Assembly: GCA_964343305.1 (NCBI GenBank)
Contig: CAYFJO010000052.1
Location: forward strand, 1-38,761
Reading direction: 5' to 3'
DNA: 38,761 nucleotides
Source of the DNA: CAYFJO01 sp964343305
GTDB lineage: Bacteria; Planctomycetota; Planctomycetia; Pirellulales; Pirellulaceae
Shown here piece after piece: positions 8,170-16,412 of the stretch (position 1 is the stretch's first letter; each line of letters starts with the position of its first letter). Under the pieces are notes generated by a model. That model ran no database searches, was not told the origin of the DNA, and saw only the letters and a program-made list of their open reading frames with translations. The position numbers and the translations under genes were made by a program.

Positions 8170-10251
8170 ATGTTGGAACACCGAAGTATCCGCGTTTTCG
8201 TCTCCTCAACTTTTCGCGACATGCGAGAGGATCGGGACCACTTGGTTAAGTTCGTTTTTCCAAAACTACGAAAGCTTTGTGAACAACGAGGTGTTAGTTG
8301 GGGAGAGGTAGATTTGCGGTGGGGCATCACCGACGAGGAAGCCGCTGAAGGCAAAGTGCTCCCACTCTGCCTGGAGGAAATCCGACGCTGCCGGCCTTAT
8401 TTCATCGGCATCCTTGGCGAACGGTACGGTTGGGTCCCGGAAGAGAAGGAGATTCCAAATGATCTGCTCGAGCGAGAAGCTTGGCTCAAGGAGCATCTCG
8501 CCTGTTCGGTTACGGAGTTGGAGATTCTTCGCGGCGTCTTCAGCGAGAAAGAGATGCACCGCCGCGCATTCTTTTATTTCCGTGACCCCGCCTATTTGGA
8601 CCGGCTGTCGGAAGAACGAACCCGCGAGGATTTTGAGAGCGAGTCGCCGGAGGCAAAGGCCAAGATCGACCGGCTGAAACAGCACATCCGCGCCGCCTGC
8701 GACGAAGGAGTTTGCGACCTGCGCGAAAACTATAGTGACCCGCACGAATTGGGGAACTGGATCCTTGAAGACTTGACCGCACTGATCGAGGAACTCTACC
8801 CAGAAAGTAAACGGCCGGACGAGGTTGATCGGGAAAGAGCCGCTCACGAAGCGTTTGTTCGCAGCCGCACGGGCGTCTACGTCGGACGCGAGGAATACTT
8901 CAAACAGCTTGATGCCCATGCAGACGGGAAGAGCGATCCGCTTGTAATCCTAGGAGAATCCGGTTCGGGAAAATCCGCGCTGCTGGCGAACTGGATGGCA
9001 CACTATCGGGAGTCGCATCGAAACGACATCATGTTAATGCACTTCATCGGCGCCTCGGCGGAGAGCACGGACTGGGCCGCCATGGTCCGGCGATTGATGG
9101 GCGAAATGAAAAGACACTTTGAATCGTTCCCGGAAATTCCGGCCGATCGCGACAAGCTGAGGGCGGCGTTTTTGAATTGGCCGTGGAAGATGCCGTCCGC
9201 AGTGACGCCGGAATTGGTAAAAGACTATTTTGCTCAATTCCAGCAACGGGTCGTCATCGTCATCGACGGACTCAACCATTTGAAAGATCAGGAGGGTGCT
9301 CTCGATCTGGCGTGGTTACCCCAAAAGATTCCGGCAAACTGTCGGTTGATCGTATCGACTCTTTCTGGACGTCCGTTGGATGAACTGAAGAAGCGAAACT
9401 GGAGGACGCTGGAGGTTCAGCCCATGACGTCCGAGGAGCGTGGATGCCTGATCCACGATTATCTCCTGCAATATGCGAAGCACTTAAATGAAAGTCAGGT
9501 CGATCAAATTCAAACCCGTCCGCAGACCGCGAATCCACTCTTCCTGTGCGCTCTGCTCGAGGAACTGCGTCTCTTTGGTGTGCATGAAAAGCTGAACGAA
9601 CGGATCGAACACTATTTGCAAGCCGAAACCATCGTCGATCTCTACAGTCGAATCTTGAAACGATATGAAGAGGATTACGATTCCCAGCGGCCGGGGCTAG
9701 TGAGAGATGTGATGTCTCAGATTTGGACTTCGCGCGAAGGCCTGTCGGAGTCCGAGATTCTCGAATTGCTTGGTGAGAACGGAACTCCGTTGCCGCAAGC
9801 CCGTTGGTCGGCATTCCACCTGGCGATTGAACATTCCCTGATCGATCGTGGAGGACTGCTGGCATTCTTTCACGACTATCTCCGCGCGGCAGTTGAGGAG
9901 AGCTATCTGCCGGACAAGGGCACGAAGTTTGCTGTGCACCGTCGGCTGGCCGACTGTTTTCGTGGAAAGGCGGAATCCGGCGGCCACGAACAATGGGATC
10001 GCTCGAACGTGCGGGGCATGACCGAACTGGGATATCACGTCTTCGAGGCGGCTCCTGGAGAAGTTGGCTATCACGAGTTCCTGGAATTGCACGGCGATGG
10101 TTACTTTGAGCAGAACGTGAGCGGTTTCGCGGCGCTTTCTCCGGCGGCTGTCGAGGTAATCGGCCTCTTGACCTACGACGAACGGCCGGACCATTTCGCC
10201 TGGACTCCCGACAACCGATTTACAAGAGAGCAAAAACCCCGTGCACAATAA
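8170..10251 (+). CDS. DUF4062 and NACHT-type STAND NTPase
   Basis: 693 residues from the ATG at 8170, chosen because AAGGT lies 7 bases before it and the DUF4062 domain begins at once; the frame is open from 8074. Residues 5-90 are DUF4062 (RVFVSSTFRDMREDRDHL, VDLRWGITDEEA, FIGILGERYGW), which is found at the N-terminus of animal NPHP3/NWD1/TEP1-type proteins and of bacterial STAND proteins. Residues 255-430 form a NACHT/AAA NTPase: P-loop GESGSGKS with Lys268 and Walker B VVIVIDGLNHL with Asp366. Helical regions follow (ETIVDLYSRILKRYEED, FFHDYLRAAVEESYL). In the NPHP3 layout TPRs would come next in the same chain; here they are in the next gene, overlapping by 11 bases. It is cytoplasmic, with a likely sensor/switch role in a conflict system. 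Confidence 0.86.
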   Translation: MLEHRSIRVFVSSTFRDMREDRDHLVKFVFPKLRKLCEQRGVSWGEVDLRWGITDEEAAEGKVLPLCLEEIRRCRPYFIGILGERYGWVPEEKEIPNDLLEREAWLKEHLACSVTELEILRGVFSEKEMHRRAFFYFRDPAYLDRLSEERTREDFESESPEAKAKIDRLKQHIRAACDEGVCDLRENYSDPHELGNWILEDLTALIEELYPESKRPDEVDRERAAHEAFVRSRTGVYVGREEYFKQLDAHADGKSDPLVILGESGSGKSALLANWMAHYRESHRNDIMLMHFIGASAESTDWAAMVRRLMGEMKRHFESFPEIPADRDKLRAAFLNWPWKMPSAVTPELVKDYFAQFQQRVVIVIDGLNHLKDQEGALDLAWLPQKIPANCRLIVSTLSGRPLDELKKRNWRTLEVQPMTSEERGCLIHDYLLQYAKHLNESQVDQIQTRPQTANPLFLCALLEELRLFGVHEKLNERIEHYLQAETIVDLYSRILKRYEEDYDSQRPGLVRDVMSQIWTSREGLSESEILELLGENGTPLPQARWSAFHLAIEHSLIDRGGLLAFFHDYLRAAVEESYLPDKGTKFAVHRRLADCFRGKAESGGHEQWDRSNVRGMTELGYHVFEAAPGEVGYHEFLELHGDGYFEQNVSGFAALSPAAVEVIGLLTYDERPDHFAWTPDNRFTREQKPRAQ

Positions 10252-11518
10252 CCAACTGGTTCACGAACTGGATGCCATTATTGGTCGCTTTGCCGAACCT
10301 GATTCGATGCTCCGTCAAGGACGCGGCGCCGAAGCGATCCCGCTGCTAAAGCAGGAGATTGCCGCGCTAAGAAAACTGTTGAATGAACTCCAGCAACGCC
10401 TGGCATCAAACTCCGTGGCGGACCTGGTGAAAGTTTTGCTTGCCAGAGAAACTGCCAATCTTGGCTGTGCATACTACCAGCGCTGGCACGGGACTTCGCA
10501 AGACGCGGACATGAAACAATGCATCACCGAATGTCATGAGGCTATGAAAGTCGATCCGAAATGCGTGGAAGCGATGGCCCTGTTGGGATCGGCCCTGGAC
10601 GACTTGAAACAACACGAAGAAGCGAAAAGCTGGTTTACCAGGGCCGTTCAAATCAAGCCGGATTTCGCCGACGCGTGGGCGAACCTCGGCATGATGCACC
10701 ATCAGGAAGGTCGTTTGGACGATGCGAAACCGTGTTATGAAAAAGCTGTCGAGGTCGAGCCGTTGCACGCTGGCGCTTGGAACAACCTTGGGGAGATTTA
10801 CCGGGAGTGGAACCTTCCAAAAGAATCTGCCGATTGTTATCGCCGAGCGCTCGCGGCGCAGCCGAATCATCGTCAGGCCGCTTCCAATCTCGAGCGAATC
10901 GAATCCTCGCTCCGTCAACTGCCGCGAGATTTAGGCCCACGCCAGGAACGGAAAGATCTTGACTGGTTTTCCAACCTGATTGAAGGCACGTTCGCCGCGC
11001 TAGATCGTGGGGGCCTGGACGCCGATCAAGCTCTCACGCTCTTTCTAACCGATGACGCCAAGAGCCAAAAGGGAATGCAGATTGTGGAAGGATTGATGCG
11101 ACTCGGGAAAATGTTTCCCGGCCCCGTTCGTAACGCCGCCGACCGTGTTGCACGAAGTCCGCGGCTCCGCCAGCGCGAGTTGTTTATTTATGCGCTTTTG
11201 GGAGCTTTTTTGCAGGAGCCCAAACAAACCTGTGTGGCGATGGAGAAGCTTGGCGAAAACGATCATCCTTGGGTTCGGTACGCGGTCGCGGAATCACTGT
11301 TGTTCGCGCATGTTCGCTCCAACGTCTCCACGAATACTACTGTTGAAACTGCGCTGCAGATCTCGCTGGAACTTCTTTCTAGTTCGGATGAAGCCGTGCG
11401 CAACAAGATATTCACAGGATTGCGAGCGTTTTGGATGGGTGGATCACGAGCCAGTCTTGAACAGCATTCGCCCAAAGCGCAATCGCTATTGCGCCAACTT
11501 GATGGACATTGTAGCTAA
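10241..11518 (+). CDS. TPR protein overlapping the STAND gene
   Basis: 425 residues from a GTG at 10241, eleven bases before the stop of the DUF4062/NACHT gene, so translation is probably coupled. There is no signal peptide. Residues of about 95-215 hold three or more tetratricopeptide repeats (EAMALLGSALDDLKQHEEAK, DAWANLGMMHHQEGRLDDAK, GAWNNLGEIYREWNLPKESA). The C-terminal half is helical and partly HEAT-like (DHPWVRYAVAESLLF, SSDEAVRNKIFTGLRAFW). No enzyme motif is visible. TPRs are a usual sensor or scaffold module of STAND proteins, so this may be the detached ligand-binding part of the upstream NTPase. Whether the split is natural or reflects a +1 frameshift is open. The alternative is an independent scaffold protein. 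Confidence 0.85.
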   Translation: MHNNQLVHELDAIIGRFAEPDSMLRQGRGAEAIPLLKQEIAALRKLLNELQQRLASNSVADLVKVLLARETANLGCAYYQRWHGTSQDADMKQCITECHEAMKVDPKCVEAMALLGSALDDLKQHEEAKSWFTRAVQIKPDFADAWANLGMMHHQEGRLDDAKPCYEKAVEVEPLHAGAWNNLGEIYREWNLPKESADCYRRALAAQPNHRQAASNLERIESSLRQLPRDLGPRQERKDLDWFSNLIEGTFAALDRGGLDADQALTLFLTDDAKSQKGMQIVEGLMRLGKMFPGPVRNAADRVARSPRLRQRELFIYALLGAFLQEPKQTCVAMEKLGENDHPWVRYAVAESLLFAHVRSNVSTNTTVETALQISLELLSSSDEAVRNKIFTGLRAFWMGGSRASLEQHSPKAQSLLRQLDGHCS

Positions 11519-11661
11519 CGTCGGATACAACGGTTGATGGAACGAGAGCGACGGCGAATACAATATCAAGTGGACCCTTAATTCCAGGGCATAAGGTCAA
11601 AAAACGCGGGATTGCATCGGATGACTCGCGTCAAAGAGTCCTGACAACTTTGGTTTTTCAC

Positions 11662-12360
11662 TCAATTCTTCGATGAGATCCTCACAACGCGAATTTCGTC
11701 GTTTGCCACTCCAAGTTCAAGCCAGTCCGACCTGTACCACTTGAGCGGGACGGAATTGGCCGATTCCGCTTGTACGATCTGGCCGTTCTTTTCGTCGAAG
11801 AAATCCTTCGCCGGTGTCCGCACTTCTTGGACGTGGTCTCTCAATTGCTCGAACTGAACGGTCGTTTCGGGGAAGATCGTTAAACTGCCGCTCAGGTTGT
11901 TTGCTTTGACGACGGCAAGGAGTTTCGGAATCGCCTTGGCGTTGGGCTTCAACTTGCCGTTGCGAAGTTCGTTCATGACTTTGCTGACGATTTGCCTGGC
12001 AATTGGGTTGTCGATCGGTGGCAGCTTGCCAATGTCCGCCGAATAGCCGCCGTCCAGCAAAGCGCTGAATAACCAGGCGGGATCGCTGCCGTGTTCCTCG
12101 ATCGTTCGTTTCACTTTTTCAAGTGTGGCGACGTGTTTTCGAATGAATGAGATTTCCTGTCGGCCCAATTTTTTCAGCGGTAACGTGATAATCTCTCCAT
12201 CCGTTTTCTTGAGCCGGACGTTTCCCTCAACCAAGTCCACAAACTCAGCTTCGATCGAGAAATTCCCCGTGCTGTCTTTCCATTGGCGGGCCGCCGCGGT
12301 CGACGACGCAAACGATAGGACAACAACGAGCGACATAAATGTTTTGATTGCGGAGTTCAT
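11662..12360 (-). CDS. Secreted SHD1-domain protein
   Basis: 232 residues, with the start at 12360 fixed by an ATGA overlap with the preceding lyase-like gene and by a signal peptide (MNSAIKTFMSLVVVLSFASS). Residues of about 25-72 match the SHD1 (SLA1 homology domain 1) pattern: RQWKDSTGNFSIEAEFVDL, NVRLKKTDGEIITLPLKKL, RQEISFI. SHD1 is common in secreted planctomycete proteins; its partner there is unknown. The rest is a mixed alpha/beta region (TFKSE-like motifs absent; DPAWLFSALLDGG and PIARQIVSKVMNELRNGKLK are visible) without a recognised domain. Coupling to the lyase suggests a role in anchoring or assembling the glycan-degrading proteins, which is inference only. Confidence 0.82.
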   Translation of the reverse strand: MNSAIKTFMSLVVVLSFASSTAAARQWKDSTGNFSIEAEFVDLVEGNVRLKKTDGEIITLPLKKLGRQEISFIRKHVATLEKVKRTIEEHGSDPAWLFSALLDGGYSADIGKLPPIDNPIARQIVSKVMNELRNGKLKPNAKAIPKLLAVVKANNLSGSLTIFPETTVQFEQLRDHVQEVRTPAKDFFDEKNGQIVQAESANSVPLKWYRSDWLELGVANDEIRVVRISSKN

Positions 12361-14942
12361 TTTGATTCGCTAACGAACGGCACCAACCGATACTCAAGTG
12401 AAACGTCTTCCGCTGGAGTGATCTCATTAACCAATTCGATCAGAAGTGTGTTGTTCTCGCCGCGATGCACCCTTCGAAGTTGATCCAACTCAACGCGCAC
12501 GCCGAATCCGCCGCGGTCGATCTTGATGGACTTGGCGGCGACAGGCTCGTTGGTCAATTCGCCGATCGCTCTGCCTTGTACGTCGAACAAGGTGATCGAG
12601 GTTGGCCCCTTGGGTTTCCCTTTTTTGTTGGGGACGAACGGGATCATTTCCCACGCTTCTTTGACTTTGCCGTGAAACGGGTTGTTGGTCCACAAGTTCA
12701 GCAAGTCAAGTTCGTTGGAACCGCGAAGATTCAGTTTGCATATGATTGTGTCTTTGTCGAACGTGTTCGATCGAGTGACATGGGCCGATGCGCTGCGGAT
12801 GTCGCCTGAACCGGTGGTCGTGTTTCCGGCAAGTTTTGCATCGAGATGCTCGCTGTCAGCGGAAACCAACGGTTGGCCGCCGGCCATCGTGCCGACCAGC
12901 GAGTGGATGTGAAACGTTGGCCACAGCGACAGGTCCATCCCGCGGCCGTAGTCGCCGTTCAACGTCGATGCCAACACGGGGCCGTGATCGGGAATGTGCA
13001 ACTGGCAAATCATGCCGCCACCGAAACCGCACTGACCGGCATTTGCGTTGCTGTTCCATTTGGGACTGAGGCGACCGTGGTACGTCACGGCGTAATAGTT
13101 CTTCCGCCGGGCGGCGAACCATTCGTTGGCGTCGTTGATGCTGACCGTAAAATCCGGACCAGGAAGACCTTTCCAGATGAACGGCCCTTCTCGTTCGATC
13201 GACCAGTGTGGATAAAAGTGAGTGCGTGCACTCCACGCGCCGGCCGCAACTTTTTCTTCGGCCAGCGTGTAGCTGTACCAGGTTCGCATCCGGTTATAGA
13301 CCGGACGAAATCGCTTGTCGTCTGGGAAATCGGCGAGAACTGATTGCCAGGTTCGCACCGGATACGAGCCGTAGTGATACGCGTAGGCGAACCCTTCTTG
13401 GACAGGCCCCGAAGGACCGACGCCGACACGATCTCCCCAACCGCCATTGGCAAACCGGTCAAAGTAGGTCTCAAACAATTCCTTTTGCAACGGATCGTCC
13501 GTGGCCGTGGAGCAATAACGCAACGCCGACGGGATCAACGCGAACGAGTTTCCGTTAACTCGCGCCCAACTTCGACAAAACGCCAACCGATCACCGGCGA
13601 CGAGAAATGCTTCGCGAAGGAGTTCTTTTACTTCGTCCGGCGCGTCCGACTGTTGCAGGATTCGCCAACCAGGACGCCAATAGTGCCAAGCGTAGTTGGA
13701 AAACTCGTATCCCATGTTCGCGAACGGCCCGCCAACGGCAACCGCGACGTGGTCGTTGGGGCCGATCGAACGCAAGCCGGCGGTCAAGTCGCGGATGGCG
13801 ATGTTCAGCGCGGCTCGGTTCTTGTGTCCCAGCCAATGATACATCTCCGTGTCGCACAAAGGTGGTCGCCAATAGCTGCTGTTCAGCCGAATAAACCCTT
13901 CGCGCCGCGGAAGTTGTTTCACATCGATCTCTTTGCCCGCTTCGTCCTTCACAACGAAGTCCGACGGTTTGAGTGCCTTGAGCCAGTCATGCAATCGCAC
14001 TTGATAGCCGTGCCAGAAGACGCGGTCGTCATGATAGATCGCTCCGCCGCGGATTGCTTTGGCGGTAGCTACATCCGGAGCGAGGACCGCAGAGATGGCC
14101 GGTTCGCCACGTTGTGCGACTTCAGGATTCTTGTCGAAGCGATGTTTGATTTCGAGAAGAAAATCTCCCGCGCCTTCGGAAACGTCCAGCACAAGAATCT
14201 GGTCGTCGTATTGACTTGCTGAATCGAAGTCGATCTTGCTGCGGATGAACCCGCGCGATGTGTCGCCATCGAACAGCACTTTGCCGTCCGCTGCGGTCAG
14301 TTTGAATTTCCGTGTACCAGGTTGATCCCATTCGCCGGCCACAACATGCAGCCCTTTCGAGCCTTGGGGGACATAAATGAAACTCTTGCGAAACATGTCG
14401 CCGTGCCCTTGCAGAAACGTGGCATGGCCGGAAACACCGTAAGGCAAATCAGGATCGATCTTTGTCGTCACGTAATGGTCCGTTGCGCCGACCAGATGCA
14501 AGCGATAGATACCGGGTTTGCCGCCTGCGACTTTGTAGTTAAACGTCCGTTTGGCAAGCGTTGCCAGTCGATCGGGTTCCGAGAATGCACTCCAGCGAAC
14601 CATTGGCGCGGTTCCCTGCATGCGGCAATAGGCGTAGTACCAAGCTTCGTGGTCCCAGGCACCGGCCGGCTGTGAATAGGCGGCCTTCGTCACACCGTCG
14701 TCCGGGATCACTTCGCGGACCACCGTCTTTCCGTCTGGATCGTAAACTTTGACCAACACTTCGCGGGGGCCGGACTCATAAATGTTAATGTCGCGCACGT
14801 CGAGCGTGATGTTGAATTCTCTGCCTACCTTGTTCACGACGAATGCCGTGATGCCGTCGCACATGCGGTAGGTCTGTTCTGCGGCCACCGTGAATGTTGA
14901 TGCCAAGACGACGGTCAGTGAAATATAAAGAAGGCGATTCAT
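12357..14942 (-). CDS. Secreted lyase-like protein, paralogue of the 1067-residue protein
   Basis: 861 residues from the ATG at 14942, which has GAGGA 8 bases upstream and a signal peptide (MNRLLYISLTVVLASTFTVA); ATGs at 14948 and 14969 are alternatives. It aligns by eye along its whole length with the protein at 2583-5786: YRMCDGITAFV, VREVIPDDGV, GAWDHEAWYYAYC, WRILQQSDAPDEVKELLREA, NEWFAARRKNYYAVTYHGRL, GGGMICQLHIPDHGP, VSADSEHLDA. It ends where the CBM9-like tail of the paralogue would begin. The predicted fold is an N-terminal beta-domain, a helical toroid and a beta-sandwich, as in several polysaccharide lyases. Conserved Tyr/His/Arg in NEWFxARRKNYY and YHGRL are candidates for the active site. 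The next gene starts within its stop codon. Confidence 0.8.
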   Translation of the reverse strand: MNRLLYISLTVVLASTFTVAAEQTYRMCDGITAFVVNKVGREFNITLDVRDINIYESGPREVLVKVYDPDGKTVVREVIPDDGVTKAAYSQPAGAWDHEAWYYAYCRMQGTAPMVRWSAFSEPDRLATLAKRTFNYKVAGGKPGIYRLHLVGATDHYVTTKIDPDLPYGVSGHATFLQGHGDMFRKSFIYVPQGSKGLHVVAGEWDQPGTRKFKLTAADGKVLFDGDTSRGFIRSKIDFDSASQYDDQILVLDVSEGAGDFLLEIKHRFDKNPEVAQRGEPAISAVLAPDVATAKAIRGGAIYHDDRVFWHGYQVRLHDWLKALKPSDFVVKDEAGKEIDVKQLPRREGFIRLNSSYWRPPLCDTEMYHWLGHKNRAALNIAIRDLTAGLRSIGPNDHVAVAVGGPFANMGYEFSNYAWHYWRPGWRILQQSDAPDEVKELLREAFLVAGDRLAFCRSWARVNGNSFALIPSALRYCSTATDDPLQKELFETYFDRFANGGWGDRVGVGPSGPVQEGFAYAYHYGSYPVRTWQSVLADFPDDKRFRPVYNRMRTWYSYTLAEEKVAAGAWSARTHFYPHWSIEREGPFIWKGLPGPDFTVSINDANEWFAARRKNYYAVTYHGRLSPKWNSNANAGQCGFGGGMICQLHIPDHGPVLASTLNGDYGRGMDLSLWPTFHIHSLVGTMAGGQPLVSADSEHLDAKLAGNTTTGSGDIRSASAHVTRSNTFDKDTIICKLNLRGSNELDLLNLWTNNPFHGKVKEAWEMIPFVPNKKGKPKGPTSITLFDVQGRAIGELTNEPVAAKSIKIDRGGFGVRVELDQLRRVHRGENNTLLIELVNEITPAEDVSLEYRLVPFVSESK

Positions 14943-14964
14943 TTTCATATTCCTCGGATGTAAG

Positions 14965-15039
14965 CCCACGGATGGCAGAGCGGACCCACGGACACGAAAA
15001 GAGCCTTTTCATCCGTGGGTCCGCTCTGCCATCCGTGGG
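14965..15039. repeat. Perfect 28-base inverted repeat
   Basis: Arms 14965-14992 and 15012-15039 pair without mismatch around a 19-base loop. Each arm carries CCCACGGA twice, either side of TGGCAGAGCGGA. It sits between the stop of the beta-helix gene (15045) and the start of the paralogous lyase gene (14942), so it could end transcription of the former, or be a dispersed palindromic element. There is no T-run typical of an intrinsic terminator directly behind the stem. Confidence 0.9.
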
Positions 15040-15044
15040 TCTTT

Positions 15045-16280
15045 TCATTTTGCGGGGGTTACATTCACGAATTCATTGTCCAGCGACTTCAATCCCTTTG
15101 CCAAATCACTCGTCTCGAACGCGCGGATCGATTTTTCACCGGCCGTGGTCAAGCCGATCTTATTCGCGCGGAACGTGAGGTCATGATGGTGGCCTTGAAT
15201 CACGACGCAAGCGCCGTTGTCGAGGACCCGGTTGTTCTCAAACACGTTTCGGTGCGCGCCGCCGGAAACAGGTTGATCTCGAAACCAAATTCCACTCTTG
15301 GTGTTGGTCGTGATGATGTTGTCGCGAAAGAGATTGTCGGAATCTTTGTGGCCGATCGAAATGCCATGACGCTCGTTGTCAATCAGAATGTTGTCTTCAA
15401 ACACGCTGTGCTTTACTCGCAGACAGAGAAACAGCCCGTCGCCCGTGTTTTTGAAACTCTTCACGCGGCGTACGAGTGCATGCTCCGTGCCGCAACCTGG
15501 ATGCAAACCAACGCCGGCGTTCATCGTGCACACGCAGTCTTCGATCAAAACGTTTTGCGTGGCCTGAAAACTGATCGCGTCACCGTTATAGTTGCGGACC
15601 GTGCAATTGCGAATCTGTACATCTTCGCACTCAAACAGGAAGATCCCGCCACCGCGACAACCCGTTAAATACTCGTGCTTGTCGCGATTGCCGTCGACCG
15701 TCAGTCCTTCGATGACGACGTTGTCTGCGTCCCACAATCCAACGACCGGAAAGCCACTGGTCACACGGGCATTGCGTTTGAGTGAGTAGTCTCGCACCAA
15801 CGGCCGAGAGATTTGAAACGTGTTTTCATCCAACCGCGCCGTGATCGTTGCTTGCGTCACGCTGAAGCCGTACATGGACGTGTCATCCTGGACCATGATG
15901 CCGTCGCCGATCCGAAATCCGGTCGCGTCGGTAACCGAAATCTGCCGCTCGTTGGTACCGCCCAGGTTCGCGAGCGGCGACCGATGGGCGTCATCGCTGA
16001 CGAGGATTGTTTTTCCCGGTTCGCCAACGAGTCGGATGTTGTCTTTCAAGATCAGCGAGTTTCTCAGCAGGTATCGGCCGGGCCCGACGGAGACCGTGCC
16101 GCCCCCCAGTTCGCTGACATAATTCACCGCAGCTTGCAGAACGCGTCCGTCGTTGCCGTGAAAGTCGCCTGTTTCCACTCCAACGCGGACTTCAACACGC
16201 TGCGGTTCTTCCGCGGCATCTATCATGATTTTCGGCAGCAACGCCAGCCAAAAAGCAACAAAGCACAAAATGCGAGTCAT
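15045..16280 (-). CDS. Secreted right-handed beta-helix protein
   Basis: 411 residues from the ATG at 16280, chosen for GGGAG 7 bases upstream and the signal peptide (MTRILCFVAFWLALLPKI); the open frame begins at 16370. Residues of about 45-110 look like the pectate-lyase-3-type entry (NDGRVLQAAVNYVSELGGGT, PGRYLLRNSLILKDNIRLVG). Residues of about 190-370 are regular parallel beta-helix coils: NVVIEGLTVDGN, VQIRNCTVRNYNGDAISFQ, NVLIEDCVCTMNAGVGLHPG, HGISIGHKDSDNLFRDN. This fold is shared by pectate/alginate lyases, GH28-type hydrolases and mannuronan epimerases; no family-specific catalytic set was identified. The surrounding genes favour a glycan substrate. Confidence 0.83.
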   Translation of the reverse strand: MTRILCFVAFWLALLPKIMIDAAEEPQRVEVRVGVETGDFHGNDGRVLQAAVNYVSELGGGTVSVGPGRYLLRNSLILKDNIRLVGEPGKTILVSDDAHRSPLANLGGTNERQISVTDATGFRIGDGIMVQDDTSMYGFSVTQATITARLDENTFQISRPLVRDYSLKRNARVTSGFPVVGLWDADNVVIEGLTVDGNRDKHEYLTGCRGGGIFLFECEDVQIRNCTVRNYNGDAISFQATQNVLIEDCVCTMNAGVGLHPGCGTEHALVRRVKSFKNTGDGLFLCLRVKHSVFEDNILIDNERHGISIGHKDSDNLFRDNIITTNTKSGIWFRDQPVSGGAHRNVFENNRVLDNGACVVIQGHHHDLTFRANKIGLTTAGEKSIRAFETSDLAKGLKSLDNEFVNVTPAK

Positions 16281-16328
16281 GGACTGACTCCCTAATAGGT
16301 GGGAACAATTGGCGATCACATTCAGGAG

Positions 16329-16358
16329 ATTGTAACATAGGGCGACTCGATATGTCGC
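16329..16358 (-). promoter_or_regulatory. Possible promoter of the beta-helix gene
   Basis: On the minus strand, GCGACA (16358-16353) and TACAAT (16334-16329) are 18 bases apart, ending about 49 bases before the ATG at 16280. It lies in the divergent gap towards the ceramidase-like gene. Confidence 0.35.
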
Positions 16359-16369
16359 TGATCGAACCA

Positions 16370-16380
16370 ACTTCGGAAGT
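16370..16380. repeat. Single ACTTCGGAAGT element
   Basis: This 11-base near-palindrome is identical to the unit that occurs four times at 30149-30235. Here it stands alone in the divergent gap, 33 bases before the ATG at 16413, so it may be a lone copy of the same dispersed unit or an operator-like site. Confidence 0.45.
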
Positions 16381-16412
16381 CATCACCCCTTTCACCGAAC
16401 GTAGGTTGCCCC

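Noticed and set aside
11600..11660. GACTC/GAGTC hairpin between the TPR and SHD1 genes as a terminator
   Set aside because: The stem has only five pairs and no T-run follows directly.
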